Part shown: positions 9,001 through 18,148 of the stretch, in pieces | Layout of the letters: each line of letters begins with the position of its first letter | Numbering within the stretch: the first letter of the stretch is position 1 | From: Rhizobium sullae | GTDB taxonomy: Bacteria > Pseudomonadota > Alphaproteobacteria > Rhizobiales > Rhizobiaceae | Direction: 5' to 3' | DNA: 64,000 nt | Assembly: GCF_025200715.1 (NCBI RefSeq) | Contig: NZ_CP104143.1 | Span: 3,017,501-3,081,500, forward strand | Position numbers and translations under genes: made by a program | Notes under the pieces: model-generated | What the model was told of the DNA's origin: nothing | The model's database searches: none | Seen by the model: the letters and a program-made list of their open reading frames with translations, nothing else

Positions 9001-10311
9001 TCAAACGTAGCGGTTGACGACGTTTTCCAGCAGTTCCTGCTTTCCGGACTTCGGTTGCGGATTGATGTCTTTGCTCTCGACCCAACCGGCGATCTGCTCC
9101 AGCGAGTATTCGCCGCGCAGCAGCTTTTGGCCTTCGGCGGTGTTCCAGCCGGCGTAACGGTCTTCGAGCGGCTTGGAGAGAGCCTTGTCCTCGATCATTT
9201 TGGCCGCCGCCTTGAGACCGCGGGCGCAGCAATCCATGCCGCCGATGTGGCCGATCAGCAAGTCTTCCGGATCGAGCGACTGGCGGCGGAGCTTGGAGTC
9301 GAAGTTCGTGCCGCCGGTCTTGAAGCCGCCGCCTGCCAGGACGTGGTAGTAGGCGAGCGCCATTTCCGGAACGTTGTTCGGGAACTGGTCAGTATCCCAG
9401 CCGGACTGGTAATCGTTGCGGTTCATGTCGATCGAGCCGAAGATGCCGAGCGCGTTGGCAAGCGCCAGCTCGTGCTCGAAGGAATGGCCGGCGAGGATCG
9501 CATGGCCCTGCTCGATGTTGACCTTCACTTCGTTTTCGAGGCCGTTCTTCTTCAGGAAGCCGTAAACCGTCGCAACATCGTAGTCGTACTGGTGCTTGGT
9601 CGGCTCCTGCGGCTTCGGCTCGATGAGGATCGTGCCCTTGAAGCCGATCTTGTGCTTGTATTCGACGACGAGGTTGAGGAAGCGGCCGAGCTGGTCGAGT
9701 TCGCGCTTGAGATCAGTGTTCAGCAGCGTCTCATAGCCTTCGCGGCCGCCCCATAGAACGTAGTTTTCGCCGCCGAGCTTCTGCGTCGCATCCATGCAGG
9801 TCTTCACCGTCGCAGCCGAAAATGCAAAGACATCCGGATCCGGATTGGTCGCAGCCCCGGACATGAAGCGGCGGTTGGAGAAGAGATTCGCTGTGCCCCA
9901 GAGCAGCTTGACGCCGGACGCCACCTGCTTCTCGGCGAAGTAGTCGACGATCTCGTTGAGGTTCTTCGTGTTCTCCGCAAAGTTCTTGCCTTCCGGACGC
10001 ACGTCGGCGTCATGGAAGCAATAGAACGGCGTTCCGAGCAGTTGGAAGAATTCGAAAGCGACGTCGGCCTTTAGCTTCGCAGCCTTCATCGTGTCTTCGA
10101 ACCACGGACGCAGGAAGGTCTGGCCGCCGAAGGGGTCGCCACCCGGCCAGGTGAAAGTGTGCCAGTAGGCAACCGCGAAGCGCAGATGGTCTTCCATGCG
10201 CTTGCCCATGACAATTTCGTCGGGCTGGTAGTGGCGGAAGGCCAGCGGATTGGTGCTATCCGGCCCTTCATATTTCACTTTCTGGATGTCGCCGAAAAAT
10301 CCGGTGCTCAT
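9001..10311 (-). CDS. xylA: Xylose isomerase
   Basis: Converts D-xylose to D-xylulose in the cytosol; a metal-dependent TIM barrel of 436 residues, the standard length for the long class. Visible motifs are [27 protein letters not shown] (catalytic His/Asp region), [29 protein letters not shown] (metal ligands) and [20 protein letters not shown]. The start ATG at 10311 follows AAGGAGACAAAACC; the longer frame from 10413 runs through an intergenic palindromic element and is rejected. It is the last gene of lacI-xylB-xylA on the minus strand, with copy 3 of the repeat element between xylB and xylA. Confidence 0.98.
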   Translation of the reverse strand: MSTGFFGDIQKVKYEGPDSTNPLAFRHYQPDEIVMGKRMEDHLRFAVAYWHTFTWPGGDPFGGQTFLRPWFEDTMKAAKLKADVAFEFFQLLGTPFYCFHDADVRPEGKNFAENTKNLNEIVDYFAEKQVASGVKLLWGTANLFSNRRFMSGAATNPDPDVFAFSAATVKTCMDATQKLGGENYVLWGGREGYETLLNTDLKRELDQLGRFLNLVVEYKHKIGFKGTILIEPKPQEPTKHQYDYDVATVYGFLKKNGLENEVKVNIEQGHAILAGHSFEHELALANALGIFGSIDMNRNDYQSGWDTDQFPNNVPEMALAYYHVLAGGGFKTGGTNFDSKLRRQSLDPEDLLIGHIGGMDCCARGLKAAAKMIEDKALSKPLEDRYAGWNTAEGQKLLRGEYSLEQIAGWVESKDINPQPKSGKQELLENVVNRYV

Positions 10312-10377
10312 GGTTTTGTCTCCTTGGGTTTCAAATTGTTGTTCTGCCAGACGGCCCCCTCGTCCGCCTGCCGGCAC

Positions 10378-10469
10378 CTTCTCCCAGTTGGGAGAAGAGA
10401 CCCGCTGCAACATCGCGCCTCTTTCGAAGCCGGTTCTGCGAGGCTCCCCCTCTCCCCTCGGGGAGAGGG
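10378..10469. repeat. Palindromic composite element (copy 3), between xylB and xylA
   Basis: Two modules: CTTCTCCCAGTTGGGAGAAG (10378-10397, 9-bp arms) and CCCTCTCCCCTCGGGGAGAG (10448-10467, arms extending to 10469, 10 bp perfect). They flank about 50 bases. The trailing TGTGAGGGGG and leading GTCCGCCTGCCGGCACC also recur near other copies. It lies inside the xyl operon and could affect xylA mRNA stability or level. Confidence 0.75.
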
Positions 10470-10491
10470 TAGTGTGAGGGGGCTATCCGAA

Positions 10492-11946
10492 CTAATGCAC
10501 CAGCGACTTGATCGCCGGATAAAGCGCCCGGTAGCGTCTGTAGGCATCCTCATACGTACCGCTCAAAGCCGCGACCGGCTCGATCGTTCCTGCCGTCTTT
10601 GGCGGCGTGCATACGGCAACCGGATCGGCACGTGTGGCCGCGATCAGGCCGAGGCGGGCGGCACCGAAGGCCGCGCCGAAATCGCCGTCCGCCGGCAGGT
10701 CTACCGGGACGCCAAGCGCCGTTGCGATCGACGCCAGCCAGTAGCGCGAGCGTGAACCGCCACCGATGGCGGTAACGCGGGAAATATCCGTGCCTGCCGA
10801 ACGCAGGGCTTCAAGATTGTCGCGGATGGCGAAGGACACGCCTTCGAGCACCGCCTGCGTCAGCACCACCCGGCTGCTTTCATGCTCAAGGCCGATGAAG
10901 GCGCCGCGTATGACGGCATCATTGTGCGGCGTGCGCTCGCCTGAAAGATAAGGAAGAAAGGTGACGCCGGATGGTGCCTTCAGCGCCTCGCCGAGTTCGT
11001 TCGTGAGGTCTGCGGCGGATTTGCCGGTGACGTTCGAATGCCAGTTCAAAGCATCGGTGGCCGAGAGAATGACGCCCATCTGATGCCAGGTGTTCGGCAA
11101 TGCGTGGCAGAAGGCATGGACCGCACTCTCTGGCTTCGGCAGATAGGCGGAATTCGCCGCGAAGAGAACGCCGGAGGTGCCGAGCGAGACGAACGCCGCC
11201 CCATGACTGACCGTGCCCATGCCGCAGGCAGATGCCGCATTGTCCCCTGCCCCGCCGGCAACGACGACATCGCCCGCAATGCCCCACTTGGCGGCAAGTT
11301 CGCCGCGTAGTTTGCCGGCCTGCTCAGTCCCTTCGACCAGCTTAGGCATCTGGTTCTCGTCGAGACCCGTCGCGGCCAGAAGCTCCGGCGACCATTTGCG
11401 CTTGCCAGTGTCGAGCCATGACGTGCCTGCCGAGTCCGACATTTCCGACATGTGCTCACCGGTCAGCCAGAGCCGCAAATAGTCCTTCGGCAGCAGCACC
11501 CAGCGTACCTTGGCGAAGACTTCCGGCTCATTTTTGGCGATCCAGGCAAGCTTCGGCGCGGTGAAGCCGGGAAAGACGATGTTACCGGTGAGCCTACGGA
11601 ACCTCGGATCCGCATCCAGCGCGGCAGCCTCAACGTGAGAACGCGTATCGTTCCAGAGAATGCAGGGACGAAGCACCTTGTCATCGGCGTCGAGCAGCGT
11701 CGCGCCGTGCATCTGGCCGGAAAGGCCAACACCCTTGACGGCCGCAAATTCCTTCGGATGTTTGCCCTTCAGGCCCGCTACTGCCTCCTCCGTCGCACGA
11801 ATCCAATGCGACGGTTCTTGTTCCGACCAGCCGGAATGCGGACGCGAAACCTCAAGCGAACCATTCGCCGAACCGATGATCTTCTGATTGCCGTCGATGA
11901 GCATCGCCTTGACGCCCGAGGTTCCGAGATCGAGACCCAGATACAT
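10492..11946 (-). CDS. xylB: Xylulokinase
   Basis: FGGY kinase that phosphorylates D-xylulose to xylulose 5-phosphate. At 484 residues it matches E. coli XylB. Visible motifs are the N-terminal phosphate-binding LGLDLGTSGVKAMLIDG, GLSGQMHGATLLD near residue 75, AGGAGDNAASACGMG with the catalytic Asp near residue 230, and a late IGGGSRSRYW near residue 390. The start has AAGGAGAATGAC directly upstream and lies 16 bases after the lacI-type gene, indicating co-transcription. Confidence 0.97.
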   Translation of the reverse strand: MYLGLDLGTSGVKAMLIDGNQKIIGSANGSLEVSRPHSGWSEQEPSHWIRATEEAVAGLKGKHPKEFAAVKGVGLSGQMHGATLLDADDKVLRPCILWNDTRSHVEAAALDADPRFRRLTGNIVFPGFTAPKLAWIAKNEPEVFAKVRWVLLPKDYLRLWLTGEHMSEMSDSAGTSWLDTGKRKWSPELLAATGLDENQMPKLVEGTEQAGKLRGELAAKWGIAGDVVVAGGAGDNAASACGMGTVSHGAAFVSLGTSGVLFAANSAYLPKPESAVHAFCHALPNTWHQMGVILSATDALNWHSNVTGKSAADLTNELGEALKAPSGVTFLPYLSGERTPHNDAVIRGAFIGLEHESSRVVLTQAVLEGVSFAIRDNLEALRSAGTDISRVTAIGGGSRSRYWLASIATALGVPVDLPADGDFGAAFGAARLGLIAATRADPVAVCTPPKTAGTIEPVAALSGTYEDAYRRYRALYPAIKSLVH

Positions 11947-11962
11947 GTCATTCTCCTTGCCG

Positions 11963-12988
11963 TTACGGCAGATTGTCTTTCAGGAATATGTCGAGGCGGA
12001 TGCGCTCTTGCGCATCGATGACGGCAAGCCCGTCGGCCTTTGCTTTAAGAACACGGATTGCACTGCGCACCTCGTGGCCGGCGTTCTGATTGAGGATTGC
12101 ATCGATCGTGCCGTCGATGAGGGCCGCGCGTGTATGGACGGTCAACTCATGGGCAACGACCGTCAAATTGCGGCATGATGCTTTCGCCTTCAGCGCTCTG
12201 ATAAGGCCACGGTTGCCGGCGCCCAAGCTGTAGACGCCAATCACCCGCTCGTGCTTGGCCAAGGCATCGGCGACCAGCATATGCGCCAGTTCGGGATCGT
12301 CGCGGCCTTCGAGGACCGGCAGGACGGAAAGCTTTGGAAATTCCTGCGCCATCAACGCGGCGAAGCCTTCCAGCCGCTCGCGATGGTCGCGCACCAGCAT
12401 GGAACCCGCAAGCACTGCCACCTCGCCCTCGGCATCGCCAAGAAAGCGTCCGAGAAGACGCGCTGCGGTTCTTCCGGCGGCGATATTGTCGATACCCGCA
12501 TAGTGATGTCGGCGGGATCCTGTGAGGTCCGAAACCAGCGTGACGACAGGAATGCCGACGGCTACCAGCTTGTCGACCGCGGCGACCACTTCCGGTGCAT
12601 CGATGGCGACGAGCGCGATCCCGGCCGGACGTTCATCGGCAAGTTTTTCGAGTGCCGCGACCAAAGCAGCGGGATCGAAGGCGGCAACTTCAACCGTCCT
12701 GATGCTTGTCCTCTCGGCCGGCGAGCGGATCATCGCTTCGCGGATTTCGGCGTTGAGGCCGTGCATGAAGGAATTGTCGGAGGCAGGCAGGATAAAACCC
12801 AGCGGATAAGTGCGGCCCTTGGCAAGATTGGCGGCAGCGACATCGCGGACATAACCGATCTGGCGGATTGCCGTTTCCACCTTCTCGCGCGTGATGCGGC
12901 GGACACCGGGGCGCTGGTTCAGCACGCGATCGACGGTCGCGAGACTGACCCCTGCCGCAGCGGCAATATCATGAACTGTAGGCCTCAT
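11963..12988 (-). CDS. LacI-family regulator of the xylose operon (inferred)
   Basis: 341-residue regulator starting at ATG 12988, preceded by AGGAGGAGCG. The N-terminal helix-turn-helix is PTVHDIAAAAGVSLATVDRV (residues 3-22), followed by a sugar-binding-like effector domain. It is the first gene of a minus-strand operon with xylB and xylA, so autoregulated control by xylose is likely. An almost symmetric operator with central CG lies at 13017-13042 just upstream. Longer in-frame starts would extend into that operator and are rejected. The role is inferred from position. Confidence 0.9.
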   Translation of the reverse strand: MRPTVHDIAAAAGVSLATVDRVLNQRPGVRRITREKVETAIRQIGYVRDVAAANLAKGRTYPLGFILPASDNSFMHGLNAEIREAMIRSPAERTSIRTVEVAAFDPAALVAALEKLADERPAGIALVAIDAPEVVAAVDKLVAVGIPVVTLVSDLTGSRRHHYAGIDNIAAGRTAARLLGRFLGDAEGEVAVLAGSMLVRDHRERLEGFAALMAQEFPKLSVLPVLEGRDDPELAHMLVADALAKHERVIGVYSLGAGNRGLIRALKAKASCRNLTVVAHELTVHTRAALIDGTIDAILNQNAGHEVRSAIRVLKAKADGLAVIDAQERIRLDIFLKDNLP

Positions 12989-13016
12989 CGCTCCTCCTGA
13001 TGAAACCATTAACTCC

Positions 13017-13042
13017 AAATCTGATGTACGTAAATCAAATTT
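13017..13042. promoter_or_regulatory. Candidate LacI operator of the xyl operon
   Basis: AAATCTGATGTAC / GTAAATCAAATTT: 13-base half-sites matching at 11 of 13 positions around a central CG, characteristic of LacI-family sites. It lies 29-54 bases upstream of the regulator's start codon. A second, shorter palindrome TTTGGCAGTTGCCAAA lies at about 13043-13058. Confidence 0.65.
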
Positions 13043-13062
13043 TTTGGCAGTTGCCAAACGCA

Positions 13063-13098
13063 CATAAAAAGGCCGGCATTGGTTCTTCCAAGCCGGCC
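13063..13098 (-). terminator. Rho-independent terminator after the MFS efflux gene
   Basis: GGCCGGC (13071-13077) pairs with GCCGGCC (13092-13098), extended by TTGG/CCAA around a TTCTT loop. On the minus strand the stem is followed by TTTTTATG. It closes the emrAB-like operon 22 bases after its stop. Confidence 0.85.
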
Positions 13099-13120
13099 GT
13101 AATTTCATGTCTTTGAACGC

Positions 13121-14707
13121 TCAGTGGCCTCCGCCGCCACCGCCCTGAGGTGCCGGCTTCTTGATCATCACGACGCCGAGGATCATGGCCATGAAAAGTA
13201 CGGTCAGGATCAGGAATACGTCACTGAAGGAGAGGATGATCGCCTGTTTGGTGGCAAGCCCGACCATCTGCTTGATGGCAACCGACGCCCCGTCCATGCC
13301 ATAGGAATTGAAGTTGGCAGTCAGGTTGTTGATCTGGTCGACCGCGGCCGGATTTCCCCAGTCAATGTTTTCGCGCAGGCGCTCATAGTGCACGTCCTGC
13401 CGATTGGTCAGCACCGTATTGATCACCGCAAGGCCGACAGCCCCGCCGAGGTTACGAGTCAGGTTGAACAGTCCGGACGCACCACGGATACGTGAAGGCG
13501 GCATCGTGCCGAGCGCGATGTTGTTGATTGGCACCATGCACATCATCAACCCGAAGCCGCGCAGGATCTGCGGGATGAGGAGCTCGTAGAAGTCCCAGTC
13601 ATCCGTCAGATGTGTCATGATGAAGGTACCGGCCGCGAAGCTGGTAAAGCCGATTGCCATCATCAGGCGCAGGTCCATCTTTGTCGACAACCGGCCAGCG
13701 ATCGGTGCGGTGAGGAACATCGCAAGCCCAGACACGAACATGGTCTCGCCGATCATCAGCGAATCGTAGCCGCGGATGCGCCCCAGATAGACCGGGTAGA
13801 TATAGGTGAGGCCGTATAGCCCGATCCCCATGACGAATGAGAACACGGAACCGAAGGAGAAATTCCTGTTGGTAAAGGCCCTGAGGTCGACGACGGGAAA
13901 GTCCACGGTGAAGGCGCGATAGAAGAAGATGATCGCGCCTGCCGCGGAAGCCACAGCACCGGCGACGATATAGTCATCGTTGAACCAGTCGTTCGAACTG
14001 CCTTCCTCCAGCACGTATTCCAGTGCGCCGAGGAAGATGCCCATGGAGAGGAGCCCCCACCAGTCGAATTTCCTGAAGAGCGACAGTTCCGGTTTGTCGA
14101 AATCGATGAAATTCCAGGTGACGGTCGCCACCACAATGCCGGGAATGACGTTGACGAGAAACAGCCAGTGCCACGAGAAGGCGTGACTGAGATAACCGCC
14201 GACGGTCGGGCCGATCGTCGGCGCAAGCGTGGCGATCAGGCCGATGATCGGCGAGACGATGCTGCGCTTCGACGGCGGGAAGATGGTGAAGGCTGCCGCA
14301 AAGACCGATGGGATCATGCCGCCACCGATAAAGCCCTGGATGGCCCGGTAGACTATCATCTGGTCGATGTTCGTTGCCGTTGCGCAGAGCACGCTCGACA
14401 GCGTGAAGCCGGCAGCTGAGATCGCGAAAAGGTAGCGTGTCGAGATGATGCGCGCGAGAGTGCCCGACAGCGGAATCATGATGACTTCCGCAATCAGGTA
14501 GGACGTCTGCACCCAGCCGATCTCATCCGAGCCGGCGGAAAGGCCGGCCTGAATTTCCGCGAGCGATGCAGAGACGATCTGGATGTCGAGGATCGACATG
14601 AACATGCCAAGCACCATCGCAAAGAACGCGATGAGCTTGCGCGGGTCCATTCGCTCTTCGGCACCAGCGCCCGGAATGGCTCCTGCTGTAGCGGTGGTGG
14701 TAGCCAT
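13121..14707 (-). CDS. emrB: EmrB/QacA-family MFS multidrug efflux transporter, DHA2 family
   Basis: 528-residue drug:proton antiporter with the 14-helix pattern of DHA2 transporters. SILDIQIVSASLAEIQAGL near residue 40 is the usual motif D1 region, YLIAEVIMIPLSGTLARIIS covers motif A, and AIQGFIGGGMIPSVFAAAF covers the 110-130 region. The tail is glycine- and histidine-rich (PAPQGGGGGGH). The start at 14707 lies 22 bases past the HlyD-type gene and has GGAGTAGGG upstream; the longer frame overlaps that gene. It probably forms an envelope-spanning pump with the membrane fusion protein and an outer membrane channel encoded elsewhere. The TetR gene upstream should control it. Confidence 0.93.
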   Translation of the reverse strand: MATTTATAGAIPGAGAEERMDPRKLIAFFAMVLGMFMSILDIQIVSASLAEIQAGLSAGSDEIGWVQTSYLIAEVIMIPLSGTLARIISTRYLFAISAAGFTLSSVLCATATNIDQMIVYRAIQGFIGGGMIPSVFAAAFTIFPPSKRSIVSPIIGLIATLAPTIGPTVGGYLSHAFSWHWLFLVNVIPGIVVATVTWNFIDFDKPELSLFRKFDWWGLLSMGIFLGALEYVLEEGSSNDWFNDDYIVAGAVASAAGAIIFFYRAFTVDFPVVDLRAFTNRNFSFGSVFSFVMGIGLYGLTYIYPVYLGRIRGYDSLMIGETMFVSGLAMFLTAPIAGRLSTKMDLRLMMAIGFTSFAAGTFIMTHLTDDWDFYELLIPQILRGFGLMMCMVPINNIALGTMPPSRIRGASGLFNLTRNLGGAVGLAVINTVLTNRQDVHYERLRENIDWGNPAAVDQINNLTANFNSYGMDGASVAIKQMVGLATKQAIILSFSDVFLILTVLFMAMILGVVMIKKPAPQGGGGGGH

Positions 14708-14729
14708 TGGCCCTACTCCGGCTGGCTGG

Positions 14730-15956
14730 TCACTTTGCTGCCTGCTCTGCAGCGGGCGCCGTGCGGGTATCGACATCGACGACGACGCTCAGACCGGCGC
14801 GCAGACGGCCGCTGTTAAGCGCATCCTGAGACAGGGCAATGCGGACCGGGACGCGCTGTATGATCTTGGTGAAATTGCCCGTCGCATTCTCCGGCGGCAG
14901 CAGCGAGAAGACCGAGCCGGAAGCCGGCGAAATCGACTCCACGGTGCCAACGATCGGATGATCGTCGTAGGCATCGACATGCACGTTGACTCTCGAGCCT
15001 GGAACCAGGTGCTGGATCTGCGTTTCCTTGAAATTGGCGTCGATATAGAGTTGGCGCACTGGAACGAGCGCCATCAGACGCTGCCCCGGCGAAACGAGGT
15101 CGCCTTCCTGAACCGAACGGTTGCCGACGACGCCATCATAAGGCGCCTTGAGGACAGTGAAGGAGAGGTCACGGGCAGCCTTGTCCCGCTGGAGTTCGAG
15201 CGTGCGGACCGAACCTTCGGCTTCCTTGCGCTGCGCATCGAGAATGGCGATGTTGGCTTCCGATGACTTGATGCTGGCATCTCCGCCGATGAGATTGGCC
15301 TTGGCCTGGTCGAGAGCGATGTTGGCGTTGTCGAGATCGGCTGTCGTGCCGACCGCTTTCGCCTGAAGCTCCGACTGCCGCTTTTGAGTGATCTCGGCGC
15401 CGCGAACCGCTGCCTCGAGAGCGACCTTGGAAGCCTGCGCTTGCGCAAGCGCCGCCTTGGCGCCCTCGATCTGCGCGTCGATACGGCTCAGCGACAGCTT
15501 TTCAGTCGCGATCTGGGCTTCGGCCTGTTCGAGCGCATTCTGATAATCGCCATTGTCGAGCGTGGCGAGCACGTCACCGGCCTTCACCTGCTGGTTGGCG
15601 AAGACGTTCACCTTGGCGACATAGCCGGTGACCTTCGGCGAGATCGTTGCGATATCGCCTTCAATATAGGCGTCATCGGTCGAGACCATGAAGCGGCCGT
15701 TCGTCCACCATTCGTAGCCGTACCATGCACCGCCTGCGAAGAGGGCAAGCGCAATGACCGGCAGCGCCAGGCTGCGGCGCTTCTTCTTTTCCTCGACCTT
15801 GCCATCAGGCATCGTCTCAACGCTCTGCACCTGCGGAGCGCCGCGAGCCTCCGCGGTGGGGGCGTCCGCGGAGGCTACGGCTTCCGGCTTGGCCGCTTCG
15901 GCCTCGGCGGAATCGCTAACAATGCGTGCAACATTGGTTTTCTGACTGGACGACAT
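14730..15956 (-). CDS. emrA: HlyD/EmrA-family membrane fusion protein
   Basis: 408-residue periplasmic adaptor. A cytosolic N-terminus rich in A and E is followed by one membrane anchor (SLALPVIALALFAGGAWYGY, about residues 62-81). Then come the barrel-sandwich half MVSTDDAYIEGDIATISPKV, a long alpha-helical hairpin (about residues 140-255, rich in A/Q/E) and the second half VLKAPYDGVVGNRSVQEGD. It is the first gene of the operon with the MFS transporter, facing a TetR gene across two palindromes. Confidence 0.93.
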   Translation of the reverse strand: MSSSQKTNVARIVSDSAEAEAAKPEAVASADAPTAEARGAPQVQSVETMPDGKVEEKKKRRSLALPVIALALFAGGAWYGYEWWTNGRFMVSTDDAYIEGDIATISPKVTGYVAKVNVFANQQVKAGDVLATLDNGDYQNALEQAEAQIATEKLSLSRIDAQIEGAKAALAQAQASKVALEAAVRGAEITQKRQSELQAKAVGTTADLDNANIALDQAKANLIGGDASIKSSEANIAILDAQRKEAEGSVRTLELQRDKAARDLSFTVLKAPYDGVVGNRSVQEGDLVSPGQRLMALVPVRQLYIDANFKETQIQHLVPGSRVNVHVDAYDDHPIVGTVESISPASGSVFSLLPPENATGNFTKIIQRVPVRIALSQDALNSGRLRAGLSVVVDVDTRTAPAAEQAAK

Positions 15957-15990
15957 GAACAGATACCGGGTAAACGAGTGATAATGATCG

Positions 15991-16012
15991 AACTGAACGG
16001 TTCGGTTCAGTT
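15991..16012. promoter_or_regulatory. TetR-type operator 1 (emrAB side)
   Basis: AACTGAAC-GGTTCG-GTTCAGTT, an inverted repeat with 8-bp arms and 6-base centre. It sits 35 bp upstream of the emrA-like start. It shares the GAAC(C/G)G..CGGTTC core with the second palindrome at 16047. Confidence 0.75.
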
Positions 16013-16046
16013 GACATAGAGCCTTTTTAAAGCCATATCAAGTCAC

Positions 16047-16066
16047 ATCGAACCGCGCGGTTCGAT
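16047..16066. promoter_or_regulatory. TetR-type operator 2 (tetR side)
   Basis: ATCGAACCGCGCGGTTCGAT, a perfect 20-bp palindrome about 46 bp upstream of the TetR start. With the related palindrome at 15991-16012 it probably gives autorepression plus control of the efflux pair. Confidence 0.8.
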
Positions 16067-16111
16067 TTTTGCTAAAGAATCTTCGCGAGTGCGAACGTGG
16101 TTAAGGAGACA

Positions 16112-16789
16112 ATGACAGAGGTTTTCAAAGATTCCGTCTTAGAAGCCCCGGCTGCGAGCGGCCGATGGGCGGCGGGAGAGGATCCGGCAAAGCGCAAACA
16201 GATCCTCGAAGGTGCCAAGCGCGTCTTCATGAAACTCGGTTTCGATGCCGCGAGCATGAACGACGTGACGCGCGAGGCAGGTGTTTCAAAAGGAACGCTC
16301 TACGTCTACTTCGCGAACAAGGAAGAACTTTTTACCGCGATGATGGAGACCGAGCGCGCCGCCTTTGTCGCCAGCGTGCGTGCGGCTCTCAATGCAAATC
16401 CTGACCCGGATACGGCTCTTTATGATTTCGGCATGACCTTCGTCCGGCACACGACCGAAGAAAAGGTCATCAATGCTATACGCACCGTCATCGGGGTGCG
16501 CGACCGCATGCCGCACCTCTGTCAACGCTTCTTCACCGGCCCCGAGAACATCCGGACCGTCCTCACCGACTATCTGAAGACGCAGGTCGCCGCCGGGCAT
16601 TTTGTGATCGAGGATGTCGAACTCGCGGCGCGCCAGTTCCTGGAACTTTGCGGCGGAGGCTTCTTCAAGCTACGCCTCTTGGGCGACATGGCGGGTCCTC
16701 CCTCCGAAGAAGAGATGAGCCGTATCATCCGCGGCGCGATCCGCGTTTTCCTTGCGGCTTACGGCACTCACCAGAACCGGTCGGCCTAA
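16112..16789 (+). CDS. TetR-family repressor of the EmrAB-like pump (inferred)
   Basis: 225 residues. The helix-turn-helix lies within KRKQILEGAKRVFMKLGFDA and ASMNDVTREAGVSKGTLYVYF (about residues 28-68), followed by a TetR_C-type ligand domain (TEEKVINAIRTVIGVRDRMP onward). The ATG at 16112 has AAGGAG two codons upstream; the earlier GTG in frame is rejected. It is divergent from the MFS/HlyD operon with two palindromes between them, a classic drug-inducible repressor arrangement. Confidence 0.92.
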   Translation: MTEVFKDSVLEAPAASGRWAAGEDPAKRKQILEGAKRVFMKLGFDAASMNDVTREAGVSKGTLYVYFANKEELFTAMMETERAAFVASVRAALNANPDPDTALYDFGMTFVRHTTEEKVINAIRTVIGVRDRMPHLCQRFFTGPENIRTVLTDYLKTQVAAGHFVIEDVELAARQFLELCGGGFFKLRLLGDMAGPPSEEEMSRIIRGAIRVFLAAYGTHQNRSA

Positions 16790-16844
16790 ACGTCTTCGAT
16801 TTCGCCCGGCGTCGCACTAAAATCCAGCATTAGCGATCAAGCCC

Positions 16845-17251
16845 TGCCACCCGGGCGGCAATACCGCGATTCCCTCGCTTTGGCAGAAGTTAAATACCTA
16901 TTTCGGCGGCAATATTCCCGGCCAGCGCGGTATCGCCGCCTATGGCATCTGCACGCATATCGAAGGAGAAGCCGAGAAGTTCCGCTATGTGGCAGGTGCC
17001 GAAGTCACAGACACGGGCGACCCGCGGGAGGGTTCTACTACGCAGGTGCCAAGTCAGCGCTACGCTGTCGTCACCCATCGCGGTCACGTTTCCGCTATTC
17101 CGGCAACGATGCATCATATCTTGGGATTTGGCTCCCCTCCTCGGGTCTGCAGCACGCCGAGATGCCGGACATGTTCAGGCGTTACGGCGAGCATTTTGAT
17201 CCCCATATCGGCATGGGCGTCACGGAAGTCTGGATACGGGTGAGGGAATAA
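16845..17251 (+). pseudogene. Remnant of a GyrI-like / AraC effector-binding domain protein, frameshifted
   Basis: Frame 16845 reads AIPSLWQKLN, GQRGIAAYGICTHIEGEAEK, RYVAGAEVTDTGD and QRYAVVTHRGHVSAIPATMH, the pattern of small-molecule-binding domains found alone or at the C-terminus of AraC regulators. After MHHI at about 17117 the expected W-D lies in the next frame, and WLPSSGLQHAEMPDMFRRYG to VTEVWIRVRE (stop at 17249-17251) lies in a third. No start codon or N-terminal DNA-binding part precedes it. At least two indels are therefore needed, so this is a decayed gene, not an expressed ORF. Confidence 0.65.
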
Positions 17252-17353
17252 AAGCCTTCCCGCTTTCGTATATCCCCCTGCGCGCTTGTTTCTTGGCGCC
17301 TTCACCTTAAATTGCGGTGCGTCAGATTCGATGGCGCGAGGAAAAATATCGAT

Positions 17354-18103
17354 ATGCAAGATATCATGATGCTTGTTCAGGATCCGGCAGCCTGGGTGGC
17401 TCTGGTGACCCTGGTTGTCATGGAAGTCGTTCTCGGTATCGACAACCTGATCTTCATTTCCATTCTCACCAATAAGTTGCCGGTCGAGCATCGTGACAAG
17501 GCCCGCAAGGTGGGCATCAGCCTCGCGCTCGTCATGCGTCTTGCATTGCTTGGCACCGTGGCTTGGATCGTCCAGCTCACCACGCCTGTTTTCGAGGCTT
17601 TCGGTCACGGCTTCTCGTGGAAGGACATGATTCTGATTGCCGGCGGGTTGTTCCTCGTATGGAAGGCCACCAAGGAAATCCACCACAGTGTCGATCCGGA
17701 GGATCACAACGAGGATTTCATCGCGAGTTCGGCGACGACGGGATTTGCGGCGGCGATCGGCCAGATCCTGCTACTCGATCTTGTTTTCTCGGTGGACAGC
17801 ATCATCACCGCTGTCGGCATGACGCCGCACCTGCCGATCATGATCATCGCGGTCATCTCAGCGGTGACAGTAATGCTGTTTGCAGCAGCGCCGCTTGCGA
17901 ATTTCATCGAGAAGAACCCAACGATCGTCATGCTGGCGCTCGCCTTCCTTTTGATGATTGGCACGACGCTGATCGCCGATGGCATGGGTTTCCATGTGCC
18001 GAAGGGCTATGTCTATGCCGCCATGGCCTTCTCGGCGCTGGTCGAAATCTTGAATATGTTCGCGAGAAACGCCCGAATGCGGAAGAAGGCCGGCGGGCAT
18101 TGA
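17354..18103 (+). CDS. TerC-family integral membrane protein
   Basis: 249 residues with about seven hydrophobic helices. The family-defining acidic motifs are present: [15 protein letters not shown] near residue 24 and [17 protein letters not shown] near residue 140, plus [20 protein letters not shown] near residue 198. TerC proteins are linked to tellurite resistance and, in better-studied members, to manganese export. The start at ATG 17354 follows GAGGAAA; the earlier frame extension has no ribosome-binding site. No yybP-ykoY-type manganese riboswitch was recognised in the 100-base leader. A strong terminator follows. Confidence 0.93.
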   Translation: MQDIMMLVQDPAAWVALVTLVVMEVVLGIDNLIFISILTNKLPVEHRDKARKVGISLALVMRLALLGTVAWIVQLTTPVFEAFGHGFSWKDMILIAGGLFLVWKATKEIHHSVDPEDHNEDFIASSATTGFAAAIGQILLLDLVFSVDSIITAVGMTPHLPIMIIAVISAVTVMLFAAAPLANFIEKNPTIVMLALAFLLMIGTTLIADGMGFHVPKGYVYAAMAFSALVEILNMFARNARMRKKAGGH

Positions 18104-18116
18104 CGAAATTGAAGCG

Positions 18117-18147
18117 GGGCGCGGCAACACCGCGCCCTTTGCTTTTG
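18117..18147 (+). terminator. Rho-independent terminator after terC
   Basis: Stem GGGCGCGG (18117-18124) and CCGCGCCC (18130-18137), loop CAACA, followed by TTTGCTTTTG. It begins 13 bases after the TerC stop codon and just before the end of the opposing gpx remnant. Confidence 0.85.
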
Positions 18148-18148
18148 T

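Noticed and set aside
17252..17353. Possible yybP-ykoY manganese riboswitch upstream of the TerC gene
   Set aside because: The leader is only about 100 bases and I saw none of the conserved GGGGAGUAG-type segments or the paired arms expected.
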